Positions 17,743 through 25,276 of a stretch of DNA of 64,000 nucleotides are shown here, piece by piece. The DNA is from an uncultured Bacteroidia bacterium (GTDB lineage Bacteria; Bacteroidota; Bacteroidia; Bacteroidales; UBA932): positions 31,297 to 95,296 of the forward strand of contig CADCHE010000009.1 of NCBI GenBank assembly GCA_902801205.1. The letters run 5' to 3'. Positions within the stretch are counted from its first letter, which is position 1. Every line of letters begins with the position of its first letter. The translations under genes were made by a program, and so were the position numbers. The notes under the pieces were generated by a model. It was not told the origin of the DNA, searched no databases, and saw only the letters and a list, made by a program, of their open reading frames with translations.

Positions 17743-17750
17743 CAAATATA
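17743..17750 (-). promoter_or_regulatory. -7 box of the DJ-1 family gene
   Basis: The minus strand reads TATATTTG, 22 bases before the ATG at 17720. Confidence 0.65.
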
Positions 17751-17762
17751 CGCATATTTGGC

Positions 17763-17770
17763 TATATTTG
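17763..17770 (+). promoter_or_regulatory. -7 box of the GH43 gene
   Basis: TATATTTG five bases before the ATG at 17776; divergent from the DJ-1 box, the two -7 elements being 12 bases apart. Confidence 0.6.
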
Positions 17771-17775
17771 CAGCG

Positions 17776-18744
17776 ATGAGCAAAAAACTTTTCCCCTTGA
17801 TCCTGCTGGCGCTCTTCCTGGTCCTTCCGGCGGCGTCCGGACGCGGGACGACCGGAAAGCCATTGACGCTGGCCGATCCGTATATCCTTGAGTATGAGGG
17901 CCGTTTCTATGCTTATGGGACGTCTGCGCGCGACGGTATCGCTGTCTATGTCTCAGACGACCTGAAGCATTGGTCGGGGCCGTGCGGCGCCGCTCCCGGC
18001 GGACTCGCTCTGTACCGGGAAGATTCCTGGGGCCGGCATTCCTTCTGGGCGCCGGAAGTCTACCGTCTCGGTGGGCGGTTCGTGATGACCTACTCCGTCG
18101 AGGAGCACATCGCCGTGGCGTTCGCCGATTCGCCGCTCGGTCCCTTCCGCCAGGAAGAGATGCGCCCGTATATCCCGGAAAAGAAGGGGATTGACAGCCA
18201 TATCTTCGTAGATGACGACGGCCGCGTCTATCTATACTGGGTCCGCTGGGACTACGGAAACGGCAACGAGATCCACGTGGCACCGCTGGCCGGCGACCTG
18301 AAGCAACTCGACACGGCGCATCACACCGCCTGTATCGTGACGCGTCCCGGGACCTGGGAGGCCGTGCCGGGCGGCGGCCGTGTGGCCGAAGGACCCTTCG
18401 TGTTGAAACACGGCGGAAAGTATTATCTTACATTTAGTTGCAACGACTTCCGCTCGCCGGACTACGCCGTGGGATATGCAGTATCTGACAGCCCCATGGG
18501 GCCGTGGACACGTTATGCCGGGAATCCTGTCCTGCACCGGCATGGCGGATTCCCGGGTACCGGACACCATTCTTTCCTGCGGACGTCGAAGGGAAAGATG
18601 TATATCGTCTTCCATGCGCACTGGAGCGCGGAGAAGGTCGGCCCGCGCCGGACGCTGCTTTCGCCCTGCCGGTTCGTCCGGGCGCGCAGCGGGCCGGATA
18701 GAATAAAAGTCGGGACGAAAATCATCGCCCCGACGGTGGATTGA
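17776..18744 (+). CDS. Exported glycoside hydrolase family 43 protein
   Basis: 322 residues with a signal peptide (residues 1-22). The five-bladed propeller of GH43 is recognisable: LTLADPYILEYEGRFYAYGT carries the catalytic-base Asp34, FWAPEVYRLGGRFVMTYS is the second blade, IDSHIFVDDDGRVYLYWV holds the pKa-modulating Asp, and VAEGPFVLKHGGKYYLTFS holds the general acid Glu. Typical substrates are arabinan, xylan or galactan side chains; the subfamily cannot be assigned by eye. No SusC/SusD pair is nearby, so it is not part of a recognisable polysaccharide utilisation locus in this window. Confidence 0.88.
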   Translation: MSKKLFPLILLALFLVLPAASGRGTTGKPLTLADPYILEYEGRFYAYGTSARDGIAVYVSDDLKHWSGPCGAAPGGLALYREDSWGRHSFWAPEVYRLGGRFVMTYSVEEHIAVAFADSPLGPFRQEEMRPYIPEKKGIDSHIFVDDDGRVYLYWVRWDYGNGNEIHVAPLAGDLKQLDTAHHTACIVTRPGTWEAVPGGGRVAEGPFVLKHGGKYYLTFSCNDFRSPDYAVGYAVSDSPMGPWTRYAGNPVLHRHGGFPGTGHHSFLRTSKGKMYIVFHAHWSAEKVGPRRTLLSPCRFVRARSGPDRIKVGTKIIAPTVD

Positions 18745-18748
18745 CCGG

Positions 18749-18820
18749 TTGAGATACCAGGACTCGAACCTGGACTGGCAGAACCAAAATCTGTAGTGCT
18801 ACCATTACACCATACCTCAA
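18749..18820 (-). tRNA. tRNA-Gln (anticodon TTG)
   Basis: The minus strand folds as a 72-base cloverleaf. The acceptor stem pairs TTGAGGT with ATCTCAA, and the T arm carries GGTTCGAGTCC. The anticodon loop TTTTGGT gives anticodon TTG for glutamine. CCA is not encoded; the base after the acceptor stem would be C. A TATCTTTG promoter box lies at 18829-18836 on the same strand. Confidence 0.9.
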
Positions 18821-18828
18821 TTCCGTTG

Positions 18829-18836
18829 CAAAGATA
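18829..18836 (-). promoter_or_regulatory. -7 box of tRNA-Gln
   Basis: The minus strand reads TATCTTTG, 8 bases before the mature 5' end at 18820. Confidence 0.65.
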
Positions 18837-18886
18837 TCATTTTTTTCGGTAATCTTCAAATCATCGGTCTTTTCCGAAGATGAGGA

Positions 18887-19324
18887 CTACCCGCGTTTGT
18901 CGCGGAAGAAGGAGAGCATCAGTTCGGTGCACTCGGTGGCGAGGACACCGGAGCGGAGCTCCGTACGGGGGTGCAGCAGGGGAGGGGAATAAAGCGACTG
19001 CCCGCGCTTGGGGTCGCCCGCACCATAGACAACGCGCCCGATCTGGGCCCAGTTGAGCGCGCCGGCGCACATCGGACAAGGCTCGACGGTGACATACAAT
19101 GTGCAGTCGCTAAGGTATTTCCCGTCGAAGGCTTCGGTGGCGGCCGTGATGGCGATCATCTCGGCGTGGGCGGTCGGGTCGTGCAGGCGCTCGGTCATAT
19201 TGTGGCCCTTCCCGATGATGGCGCCGCGGCAGACGACGACGGCCCCGATGGGCACTTCGCCTTCTTCCAGGGCGGCGCGAGCCTCGCGGAGCGCATCCTG
19301 CATGTATTTCTCGTCGATATCCAT
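18887..19324 (-). CDS. tadA: tRNA adenosine(34) deaminase
   Basis: 145 residues. The zinc-dependent deaminase motifs are DPTAHAEMIAI (His53 and catalytic Glu55) and TVEPCPMCAGAL (Cys83 and Cys86). The C-terminal TELMLSFFRDKRG matches TadA, which converts the wobble adenosine of tRNA-Arg(ACG) to inosine. The start at 19324 (MDIDEKYMQDALREA) fits the family; the longer frame to 19387 would run through the rpmH terminator hairpin. It lies downstream of rpmH on the same strand. Confidence 0.92.
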   Translation of the reverse strand: MDIDEKYMQDALREARAALEEGEVPIGAVVVCRGAIIGKGHNMTERLHDPTAHAEMIAITAATEAFDGKYLSDCTLYVTVEPCPMCAGALNWAQIGRVVYGAGDPKRGQSLYSPPLLHPRTELRSGVLATECTELMLSFFRDKRG

Positions 19325-19349
19325 GGGCGGTACAGGTCTGTCCGGAAAC

Positions 19350-19377
19350 AAAAAAAGCAGGCCTTGCGGACCTGCTG
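19350..19377 (-). terminator. Terminator after rpmH
   Basis: On the minus strand a GC-rich hairpin (19357-19375, arms GCAGGTCC and GGCCTGC around GCAA, with one bulged base) is followed by seven T. It lies between rpmH and the tadA start, so it may attenuate rather than fully stop transcription into tadA. Confidence 0.8.
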
Positions 19378-19394
19378 AAGAAGTCAAACGACGC

Positions 19395-19547
19395 TTACCA
19401 CCGGTCTTCGGAGGAAACGGTCAGTTTCTTGCGTCCGTGACGACGGCGCGCGGCAAGGACGCGACGGCCGTTGGCGGATGACATTCTCTCGCGGAAGCCG
19501 TGCTTGTTCACGCGCTTGCGTCTGGAAGGTTGAAATGTTCTTTTCAT
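19395..19547 (-). CDS. rpmH: 50S ribosomal protein L34
   Basis: A 50-residue very basic protein beginning [20 protein letters not shown] and continuing [20 protein letters not shown], the unmistakable L34 sequence. It is slightly longer than the classic 44-46 residues because of the tail LTVSSEDRW. It has its own complete promoter (19581-19611) and terminator (19350-19377). rnpA, the usual neighbour in many bacteria, is absent here. Confidence 0.97.
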   Translation of the reverse strand: MKRTFQPSRRKRVNKHGFRERMSSANGRRVLAARRRHGRKKLTVSSEDRW

Positions 19548-19580
19548 ATCGCTTTGTTTTTATTTTCCAAAATCGGACTG

Positions 19581-19611
19581 CAAAATTAACCTTTTTGCGC
19601 TAAAAACCAAA
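19581..19611 (-). promoter_or_regulatory. rpmH promoter (TTTG-N19-TAATTTTG)
   Basis: On the minus strand TTTG (19611-19608) and TAATTTTG (19588-19581) are separated by exactly 19 bases, 33 bases before the L34 start codon. Confidence 0.8.
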
Positions 19612-19639
19612 ATATTTTGGGCATTTGTGCCGAAAAAAG

Positions 19640-20305
19640 TCATTTTGCGATGTCGATGACGTATTTCCCCGTGAAATAGGCATCCTGCAGCCACGCGTCC
19701 ACCGGCCAGGTGGACACGCTTCCGGCGGCGAGGTGTTCACGTCCCATCAGCAGCGCAGTTTCTTCGGCCACGTCGCCGCCGCGCAGATAGAGGATCCGCT
19801 CGGTGAACTGCTTCCTGACCCAGGGATAGAAGTCGGTCAGCGAAGCGACGGCGCGGGAGACGACGAGCTCGAAGGTCCGTCCGAGCGATTCCGCACGGGC
19901 GTTCACCACTTCCACATTCTCCAGCCCGAGGGCGTCCGCGGCCGCCTGTGCCACGAGGGTCTTCTTCCCGACGGAGTCGCAGAGCGTGAACATCGTGTCC
20001 GGGAAGAGGATGGCGAGGGGAATGCCCGGAAATCCGCCGCCCGTACCGAGGTCGAGTACGCGCGGACCTCCTTCCTGCAGGCGGGTGAGCAGCTCCGGCC
20101 GATGCAACTGCAGGTACCGCGCGATGGCGAGCGAGTGCAGGACATGATGGTCGTACAGGTTGTCGATGTCCTTGCGGGAAATGACGTTGATCTTGCTGTT
20201 CCATTCACGGTAGATCGCATCCATCTTCGTGAAGCGCTCTTCCTGGAGGGGGGTGAGGAAGTCGAACGTCTCCCTCAGCCGTTTGTTGCATTCCATGCCG
20301 TTCAT
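19640..20305 (-). CDS. rsmG: 16S rRNA (guanine(527)-N7)-methyltransferase
   Basis: 221 residues. The N-terminal helical region (FDFLTPLQEERFTKMDAIYREWNSKINVISRKD) and the SAM-binding glycine loop RVLDLGTGGGFPGIPLAI are the RsmG/GidB signature; VVSRAVASLTDF follows as expected. It methylates G527 of 16S rRNA. The ATG at 20305 overlaps the sigma-factor stop in an ATGA arrangement, indicating translational coupling; the frame continues upstream to 20407 but without family similarity. It is the last gene of the polA-sigma-rsmG operon. Confidence 0.93.
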   Translation of the reverse strand: MNGMECNKRLRETFDFLTPLQEERFTKMDAIYREWNSKINVISRKDIDNLYDHHVLHSLAIARYLQLHRPELLTRLQEGGPRVLDLGTGGGFPGIPLAILFPDTMFTLCDSVGKKTLVAQAAADALGLENVEVVNARAESLGRTFELVVSRAVASLTDFYPWVRKQFTERILYLRGGDVAEETALLMGREHLAAGSVSTWPVDAWLQDAYFTGKYVIDIAK

Positions 20306-20925
20306 CCGATGGCCTCCTCCTGTTCGTCTTGTTTGCGGAGTTCGTCGATGATCTTCTTGGCCCGGCGGATCCGTGTCTTTACGGTGTTCAGTTCCAGGTC
20401 CATGCACTCGGCGATCTCGTTGTATTTCATTCCGTCGATGATGCGGCGGCGTGCCACCTCGCGGTACAGGGCAGGCAGCCGCTCTACGTAGTGTTCGTGC
20501 TCCTCCTGCGTCTCCGTCTTGATGAGGCTGCCGAGGGCGTCTTCCGTCTGGTCGGGGATTCCTTCCACCCGCGCGGACGCTTCCTGGTCGTCCAGGTAGA
20601 TGATCTGGCTCTTCGGGTGGATCCGCCGGTCCTGCTCCAGCGCGTCCAGGGCGGTGTTCCGGGCGATGGTGCAGAGCCAGGTCATGAACTGGCTCCGGTG
20701 CTGGTCATAGGTGTGGATCTGCCGGAAGGCTTTTTCGAAACTGCGGCTGCAGATGTCGTCGATGGCGTAGTCGTCCAGGCCGGCGACCTTGTTTTTCACG
20801 TAGCCCCGCAGCTGCTGGATGTGCCGGTCCCACAGCGCAGTGAACGCCACGCCGTTGCCCTCCTTGGCCAGGATGATCAGTTCGTCAATGGGCTTCAAGC
20901 CAGTTTTCTCCATCATTGCATTCAA
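20302..20925 (-). CDS. ECF-type RNA polymerase sigma factor
   Basis: 207 residues. The region-2 helix (ALWDRHIQQLRGYVKNKV through FMTWLCTIARNTALDALEQD) and the region-4 helix-turn-helix (RRRIIDGMKYNEIAECMDLELNTVKTRIRRAKKII) define a sigma-70 family ECF factor. It overlaps polA by about 41 bases and rsmG by 4, so it is translated from the polA message. No anti-sigma gene or membrane partner is adjacent. The first ATG (20925) and two more at 20916 and 20913 are all possible starts. Confidence 0.88.
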   Translation of the reverse strand: MNAMMEKTGLKPIDELIILAKEGNGVAFTALWDRHIQQLRGYVKNKVAGLDDYAIDDICSRSFEKAFRQIHTYDQHRSQFMTWLCTIARNTALDALEQDRRIHPKSQIIYLDDQEASARVEGIPDQTEDALGSLIKTETQEEHEHYVERLPALYREVARRRIIDGMKYNEIAECMDLELNTVKTRIRRAKKIIDELRKQDEQEEAIG

Positions 20926-23527
20926 CGGTTAAAGGGACAGACAGCTGCACGACGCCTTCCATGCCGGCGACGACGGCTTTTTTCAACGTCGGAATCTCTT
21001 CGGGTACCGCGTCGAAGACCAGTTCGTCGTGGACCTGAAGCACCATGCGGCTCTGCAGCCCGAGGGTATCGATTTCCTGCTGGACGCGGATCATCGCCAG
21101 TTTGATGATGTCGGCCGCCGTCCCCTGGATGGGGGCGTTCACGGCGTTCCGCTCGGCGAGCGCGCGCAGGGTGGCGTTCCGCGAGTTGATGTCCGGCAGG
21201 TAGCGCCTCCGGCCGAAAACGGTCTCCACGTAGCCGGTCTCGCGGGCGGCGGCTTTCGTGTCTTCTATGTAGGAGCGGATGGCCGGGAACGAGGCGAAGT
21301 AGTCTTCGATGAGCTGTTGTGCTTCCCGCCTTCCGATGCGCAGGCGCTGGGCGAGGCCGAAGGCGGATATGCCGTACAGGATGCCGAAATTGGCGGTCTT
21401 GGCGATCCGGCGCTCCTCGGGGGAGACCTCTTCATGCGGGATGCCGAAGATCTTCGCTGCCGTGGCGCTGTGGATGTCGATGCCGGCGCGGAAGGCTTCG
21501 ATCAGATGGGCGTCGCAGCTCAGGTGGGCCATGATCCGCAGTTCGATCTGGGAGTAGTCCGCTGAGACGATTCGTCCGCCCGGTCGCGCGGAGATGAAGG
21601 CGCGGCGGATTTCGCGTCCGCGTTCGGTGCGGATCGGGATGTTCTGCAGGTTCGGGTTCGAGGAACTCAGGCGTCCGGTGGCCGTCAGCGCCTGGTTGAA
21701 GGTGGTGTGGATCTTGCCGTCCGCCGGATCGATGTAGCCCGGGATGGGCTCGATGTAGGTCGACAGCAGTTTCTTCGCGGCGCGGAACTCCAGGATCTCT
21801 TCGACGACCGGATGCCGGTCCGCAATGTCGAGCAGGGTCGTTTCGTCCGTCGAATAGGTGCCGTTCGCGTTCTTTTTCGGCTTGGAGGCGAGTTTCAGTT
21901 TGTCGAAGAGCAGGACGCCGATCTGCTTGGGGGAGGAGACGTTCAGTTCCGGCTCTTCCACCATCTCGCGGATCCTCCGTTCGCGGGTCGCGATCTCATC
22001 GCGCAGCATGTCCGTAAAGGCGCTCAGTGACCCCAGGTCCATCTTCACGCCTTCCCGTTCCATCCGGGCGAGCACACGCAGCAGCGGCTCTTCCATCTCG
22101 TCGTACAGCCGCGCGAGTCCGGCTTCCTCCAGTGCCGTACGCACCTTTTCACCCAGCAGGAGGAAGAGGACGGCCTTCCGCCGGTCCGACTCCTTCTGCG
22201 TGGGTTCCTCCGGCGCGTCGAAGAGCGAGCCGACCGACGCTTCCTCCGGCGTCTCATCCAGGGTTGCGTCCAGGTAGCTGCGGCACAGCACTTCGGCCGC
22301 GTGGCTTTTCTCCGGGTCGATGAGGTAGTGCATCAGCGGAATGTCGCGCAGCGGGCCGGCGAGGGCGATTCCCTCTGCAGCCAGGAGGTTCGTCGCGCGT
22401 TTGAGGTCTTCGCCATATTTGATGATGGCGTCATCTTCCAGCACGCTGCGGAAGGCATCGGCAGGTCCGTTGGCGGCAAGGGGCTCCGCTCCGGGCGCGG
22501 CCAGGGTCATCCGGCCCACCCTGGCGCTGATGCCGTTGCCTACGCCTTCGGTCAGGAGGGCGCAGCGGCCTGCTTTGCGTGCAGCGGCGGCCACTTCCTG
22601 CGCGGTCGCTTCTTTCCAGGAAATGTCCGCGGTTCCCTTGGAGGGAGTCGCTACGGCGACGTGTGCCAGAAAGCGTTTCAGGGAGTTGAATTCGTATTTT
22701 TCGAAGAGGTCGGCGGCCAGCGGGCCATATGCCTTGTCCACCGCCATCGCGCTGACGGGCGTGTCCACCGGGACGTCCGTCTTGATGGTGACGAGCTCAT
22801 GGCTCAGCGCCATGTGCGGGCGGGCTTCCTCGAACATGGCCTTCTGGCGGTCGGACAACTCGTCGAGGTGGGCGTAGATGCCGTCCACATCCTTGTATTT
22901 GGCCAGCAGTTTGGCAGCGCCGATTTCCCCGACGCCCTTGACGCCGGGCACGTTGTCGGCCGTGTCGCCGCACAGGGTGAGCATCTCGATGACCTGGGCG
23001 GGGGAGTCCAGCCCGTATTTCGCGCAGATCTCCGGCACGCCGTAGATCTCGTGGTCGGACCCGGCCTTGCCGGGCTTGTACTGGAAGATGTGCTCTTCGA
23101 TGAGTTGACCGTAGTCTTTGTCAGGCGTGACCATGTAGACGTCGAGCCCCTGCCGGGCGGCGCTTTTCGCCACGGTGCCGATCACGTCGTCCGCTTCGAA
23201 GCCGGGGACCATCAACACGGGAATGTTCAGGGCGGCGCAGAGCTCGCGCAGCGGGTCCAGGGCGTCGATCACGAGCTGGGGCGTTTCTGCGCGGTTGGCT
23301 TTGTATTCGGCGTACATCTGGTTCCGGAAAGTCCCTCCGGGCGGATCGAACGCCACCGCAAGCCGGTCCGGTGCTTCCCGCTCCAGCAGCTCGAGGATGT
23401 ATTTGGTGAATCCGTACAGGATCGACGTGTCGGCTCCTTTGGAATTGATCATCGGACGCCGCGCAAAGGCGTAGTACATCTTGAAGATGAGCGCGTGTCC
23501 GTCTATCAGGAATAACTTTTCTGCCAT
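20885..23527 (-). CDS. polA: DNA polymerase I
   Basis: 880 residues with three domains. The 5' nuclease (residues 1-290) keeps its acidic sites: LFLIDGHALIFK, GFEADDVIG, TPDKDYGQ and CGDTADNVPGVKG. The polymerase domain (about 480-880) has motif A SADYSQIELRIMAHLS, motif B RRIAKTANFGILYGIS and motif C LQVHDELVFD, so both functions should be active. The central 3'-5' exonuclease domain is degenerate: the DTE motif is replaced by LLTEG, LKYD by DLKRA, and the YxxxD motif is not recognisable. The enzyme probably lacks proofreading. It is the first gene of the operon with the sigma factor and rsmG. Confidence 0.96.
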   Translation of the reverse strand: MAEKLFLIDGHALIFKMYYAFARRPMINSKGADTSILYGFTKYILELLEREAPDRLAVAFDPPGGTFRNQMYAEYKANRAETPQLVIDALDPLRELCAALNIPVLMVPGFEADDVIGTVAKSAARQGLDVYMVTPDKDYGQLIEEHIFQYKPGKAGSDHEIYGVPEICAKYGLDSPAQVIEMLTLCGDTADNVPGVKGVGEIGAAKLLAKYKDVDGIYAHLDELSDRQKAMFEEARPHMALSHELVTIKTDVPVDTPVSAMAVDKAYGPLAADLFEKYEFNSLKRFLAHVAVATPSKGTADISWKEATAQEVAAAARKAGRCALLTEGVGNGISARVGRMTLAAPGAEPLAANGPADAFRSVLEDDAIIKYGEDLKRATNLLAAEGIALAGPLRDIPLMHYLIDPEKSHAAEVLCRSYLDATLDETPEEASVGSLFDAPEEPTQKESDRRKAVLFLLLGEKVRTALEEAGLARLYDEMEEPLLRVLARMEREGVKMDLGSLSAFTDMLRDEIATRERRIREMVEEPELNVSSPKQIGVLLFDKLKLASKPKKNANGTYSTDETTLLDIADRHPVVEEILEFRAAKKLLSTYIEPIPGYIDPADGKIHTTFNQALTATGRLSSSNPNLQNIPIRTERGREIRRAFISARPGGRIVSADYSQIELRIMAHLSCDAHLIEAFRAGIDIHSATAAKIFGIPHEEVSPEERRIAKTANFGILYGISAFGLAQRLRIGRREAQQLIEDYFASFPAIRSYIEDTKAAARETGYVETVFGRRRYLPDINSRNATLRALAERNAVNAPIQGTAADIIKLAMIRVQQEIDTLGLQSRMVLQVHDELVFDAVPEEIPTLKKAVVAGMEGVVQLSVPLTVECNDGENWLEAH

Positions 23528-23534
23528 AATGAAA

Positions 23535-23542
23535 CAAAGATA
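23535..23542 (-). promoter_or_regulatory. -7 box of the polA operon
   Basis: The minus strand reads TATCTTTG, 7 bases before the ATG at 23527, so the leader is very short. Confidence 0.65.
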
Positions 23543-23598
23543 CGAAAAAGTTTCAATGTTTCAGCAGGAAGGAAGAAGTCCGTCTTCCCGGTCCGGCG

Positions 23599-24891
23599 CT
23601 AGAGGTATACCGTCATCCCCAGACCGAGGACATTCTGCTCGGGCTTGTAGTAGAACCGACAGTCAAAATGGGGGATACCGATTCCGAGTTGAATGATCGT
23701 ACATCCCGTTCCTTTATACATTTCCGTCATCCCGAATGCGTAGCCGCCGCCGATGTACGTGGAACCGTAGTCCCCGCGGTACAGGTTCCAGTTGAGAAGG
23801 ACCGGAACCTGGAGGCCTTTCATGTCCCCGAACGTATACCTGACTCCGCCGATGAGGTTGAACAACTGGTCCGGGCGGCCGATCCGCGCACAAAGACCTG
23901 CGCCGTAGGCCATCCTGTCTTCCCCTTCCTCATAGTCGGTGTAGTAGTCGCCATAGTACGGATCATAATACGTCGTCATCGTTGCCGGCGTTTCGCTGAT
24001 GATATAATCCAGGCTGGCGTCAACGCCGATCGTGAACCAGGGTTCGTGGTACGAGCGTGTCCTTCCGCCGCGATAGCGATACTTGGACCTGGCGCTCGAA
24101 CCGGAACTCGGACTGTAGCGCGGGCTGCTGTAGCTCGATGTCGAGGTCGTCGGCGCGGGCTGTTCCGACGGCTCCTCCCAATAGGTGATGATACGCTTGA
24201 TCGAGTAACCTTTCCCGGATTCTTTGATCAATGTGTAATTTCCCTGAGAATCACGCTTTTCGATGACATAGTCGGCTGTAAACAGCCGGTAGTCGTCATC
24301 GTCCATCCCCAATTTGTTTTTCGCAAAGGATGCCAGAGAAGGAAGGAAATCCCCGCTTTTATTGAACCCATCCTCGATCAGGGGAAGGAATCTTTCCGAT
24401 CTGACTCCTGCTGCCGCAAAAAATCCTTTGTGGAATGATCCGTCCCCTTTTTGGGAAAAAGTATAGACCTGGCAGGCCTCTGAAAGACCGATATAAGCGT
24501 ATTCCGTTTTGATTTGCTTGTAGCATCCCAGGAGGTTCCCATCCTTGTAACGGAACCGGAAGTCGTATTGTGCTTTATCGCCGTCATGCTCATAGGTGTA
24601 TCTGAAACCGGTCAGCATGTCGCCCGACCGGACGATGTCCGAGATCCGCCTGGCGCATCCTTCCGGAGAGGACGACTCGTCTTCCATTTTTTCCAGTCTT
24701 CCGTCTCTGGTGAAGGACACTTTCTTGAACGGCAGCGGATCATTTGCCTCCGAAATCAGCTGACATTCCTTGACAGGACCCTTCAGGCCGAAGGCCGCAG
24801 CATCGTGGTACGGCTGGGCGGACAGGGAAAGGCTGGCGGACAGTCCCGCGACAACGGATAGCAGGAATAACCTTGATGGGATTCTTTTCAT
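23599..24891 (-). CDS. Exported protein of unknown function with Ser/Tyr-rich linker and C-terminal barrel-like region
   Basis: 430 residues. Residues 1-25 are a signal peptide ending LSAQ. Residues 30-230 contain repeated YD-type strand patterns (TYEHDGDKAQYDFRFRYKDG), reminiscent of secreted beta-rich proteins. A low-complexity linker follows (SSYSSPRYSPSSGSSARS, then KYRYRGGRTRSYH). The last 140 residues alternate in a way typical of outer-membrane or surface barrels and end GLGMTVYL with a terminal hydrophobic residue. No enzyme motif is recognised. GC content is visibly lower than in neighbours, particularly in the first half, suggesting later acquisition or relaxed selection. It has its own TATATTTG promoter box. 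Confidence 0.6.
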   Translation of the reverse strand: MKRIPSRLFLLSVVAGLSASLSLSAQPYHDAAAFGLKGPVKECQLISEANDPLPFKKVSFTRDGRLEKMEDESSSPEGCARRISDIVRSGDMLTGFRYTYEHDGDKAQYDFRFRYKDGNLLGCYKQIKTEYAYIGLSEACQVYTFSQKGDGSFHKGFFAAAGVRSERFLPLIEDGFNKSGDFLPSLASFAKNKLGMDDDDYRLFTADYVIEKRDSQGNYTLIKESGKGYSIKRIITYWEEPSEQPAPTTSTSSYSSPRYSPSSGSSARSKYRYRGGRTRSYHEPWFTIGVDASLDYIISETPATMTTYYDPYYGDYYTDYEEGEDRMAYGAGLCARIGRPDQLFNLIGGVRYTFGDMKGLQVPVLLNWNLYRGDYGSTYIGGGYAFGMTEMYKGTGCTIIQLGIGIPHFDCRFYYKPEQNVLGLGMTVYL

Positions 24892-24916
24892 AGGGTTATG
24901 ATAAAGTGAAGATTTA

Positions 24917-24924
24917 CAAATATA
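24917..24924 (-). promoter_or_regulatory. -7 box of the exported unknown gene
   Basis: The minus strand reads TATATTTG, 25 bases before the ATG at 24891. Confidence 0.65.
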
Positions 24925-25012
24925 GTCTTTTTTTGCTGATCGTCATCATTCTGCCGGATGAATGGGGGGAGGGGATGATGTCGATGGGGAGAATGTCGCC
25001 GGGACTGTGAGT

Positions 25013-25059
25013 CAAAAAAAGAGAAAAGGTGGAAGAAAGAGTACTACTTCCACCTTTTC
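25013..25059 (-). terminator. Strong terminator on the minus strand
   Basis: A perfect 13-bp stem (25023-25035 with 25047-25059) around an 11-base loop is followed on the minus strand by TCTTTTTTTG. It terminates the fragment at 25080-25250 and the Rpn gene upstream of it. Confidence 0.9.
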
Positions 25060-25079
25060 AATAATGTTATGTCGCAAGG

Positions 25080-25250
25080 TCAGTTCCAGCCTTCGATATC
25101 AGGATCGATGGAGATCTCTATCTGCTCCTGGTCCGGCGAGGTGTTCAACGTCAGATCGATGTAGTGGACAAAGCCCGGACGGAAGCTCAGGGAATATTCC
25201 AGCAAATAGGCGCTGCCACCCACGGACGACGCGGATGGCGATGTGGTCAA
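25080..25250 (-). pseudogene. C-terminal remnant of a secreted (possibly fimbrillin-like) protein
   Basis: The stretch between the Rpn gene and the terminator encodes 56 residues in one frame ending YIDLTLNTSPDQEQIEIS then IDPDIEGWN and TGA. The alternating strand pattern and W near the end resemble the last domain of Bacteroidetes surface proteins such as FimB/Mfa2 or fimbrillins; this resemblance is weak. There is no convincing start codon (only a TTG at 25250). I interpret it as the 3' remnant of a gene whose body was lost, with its terminator still in place. The rest of the 24892-25276 gap holds only the promoter at 24917, the terminator and a TATATTTG at 25258-25265 on the minus strand. 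Confidence 0.45.
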
Positions 25251-25276
25251 TCTATTGCAAATATAAGCGCCGGCTA

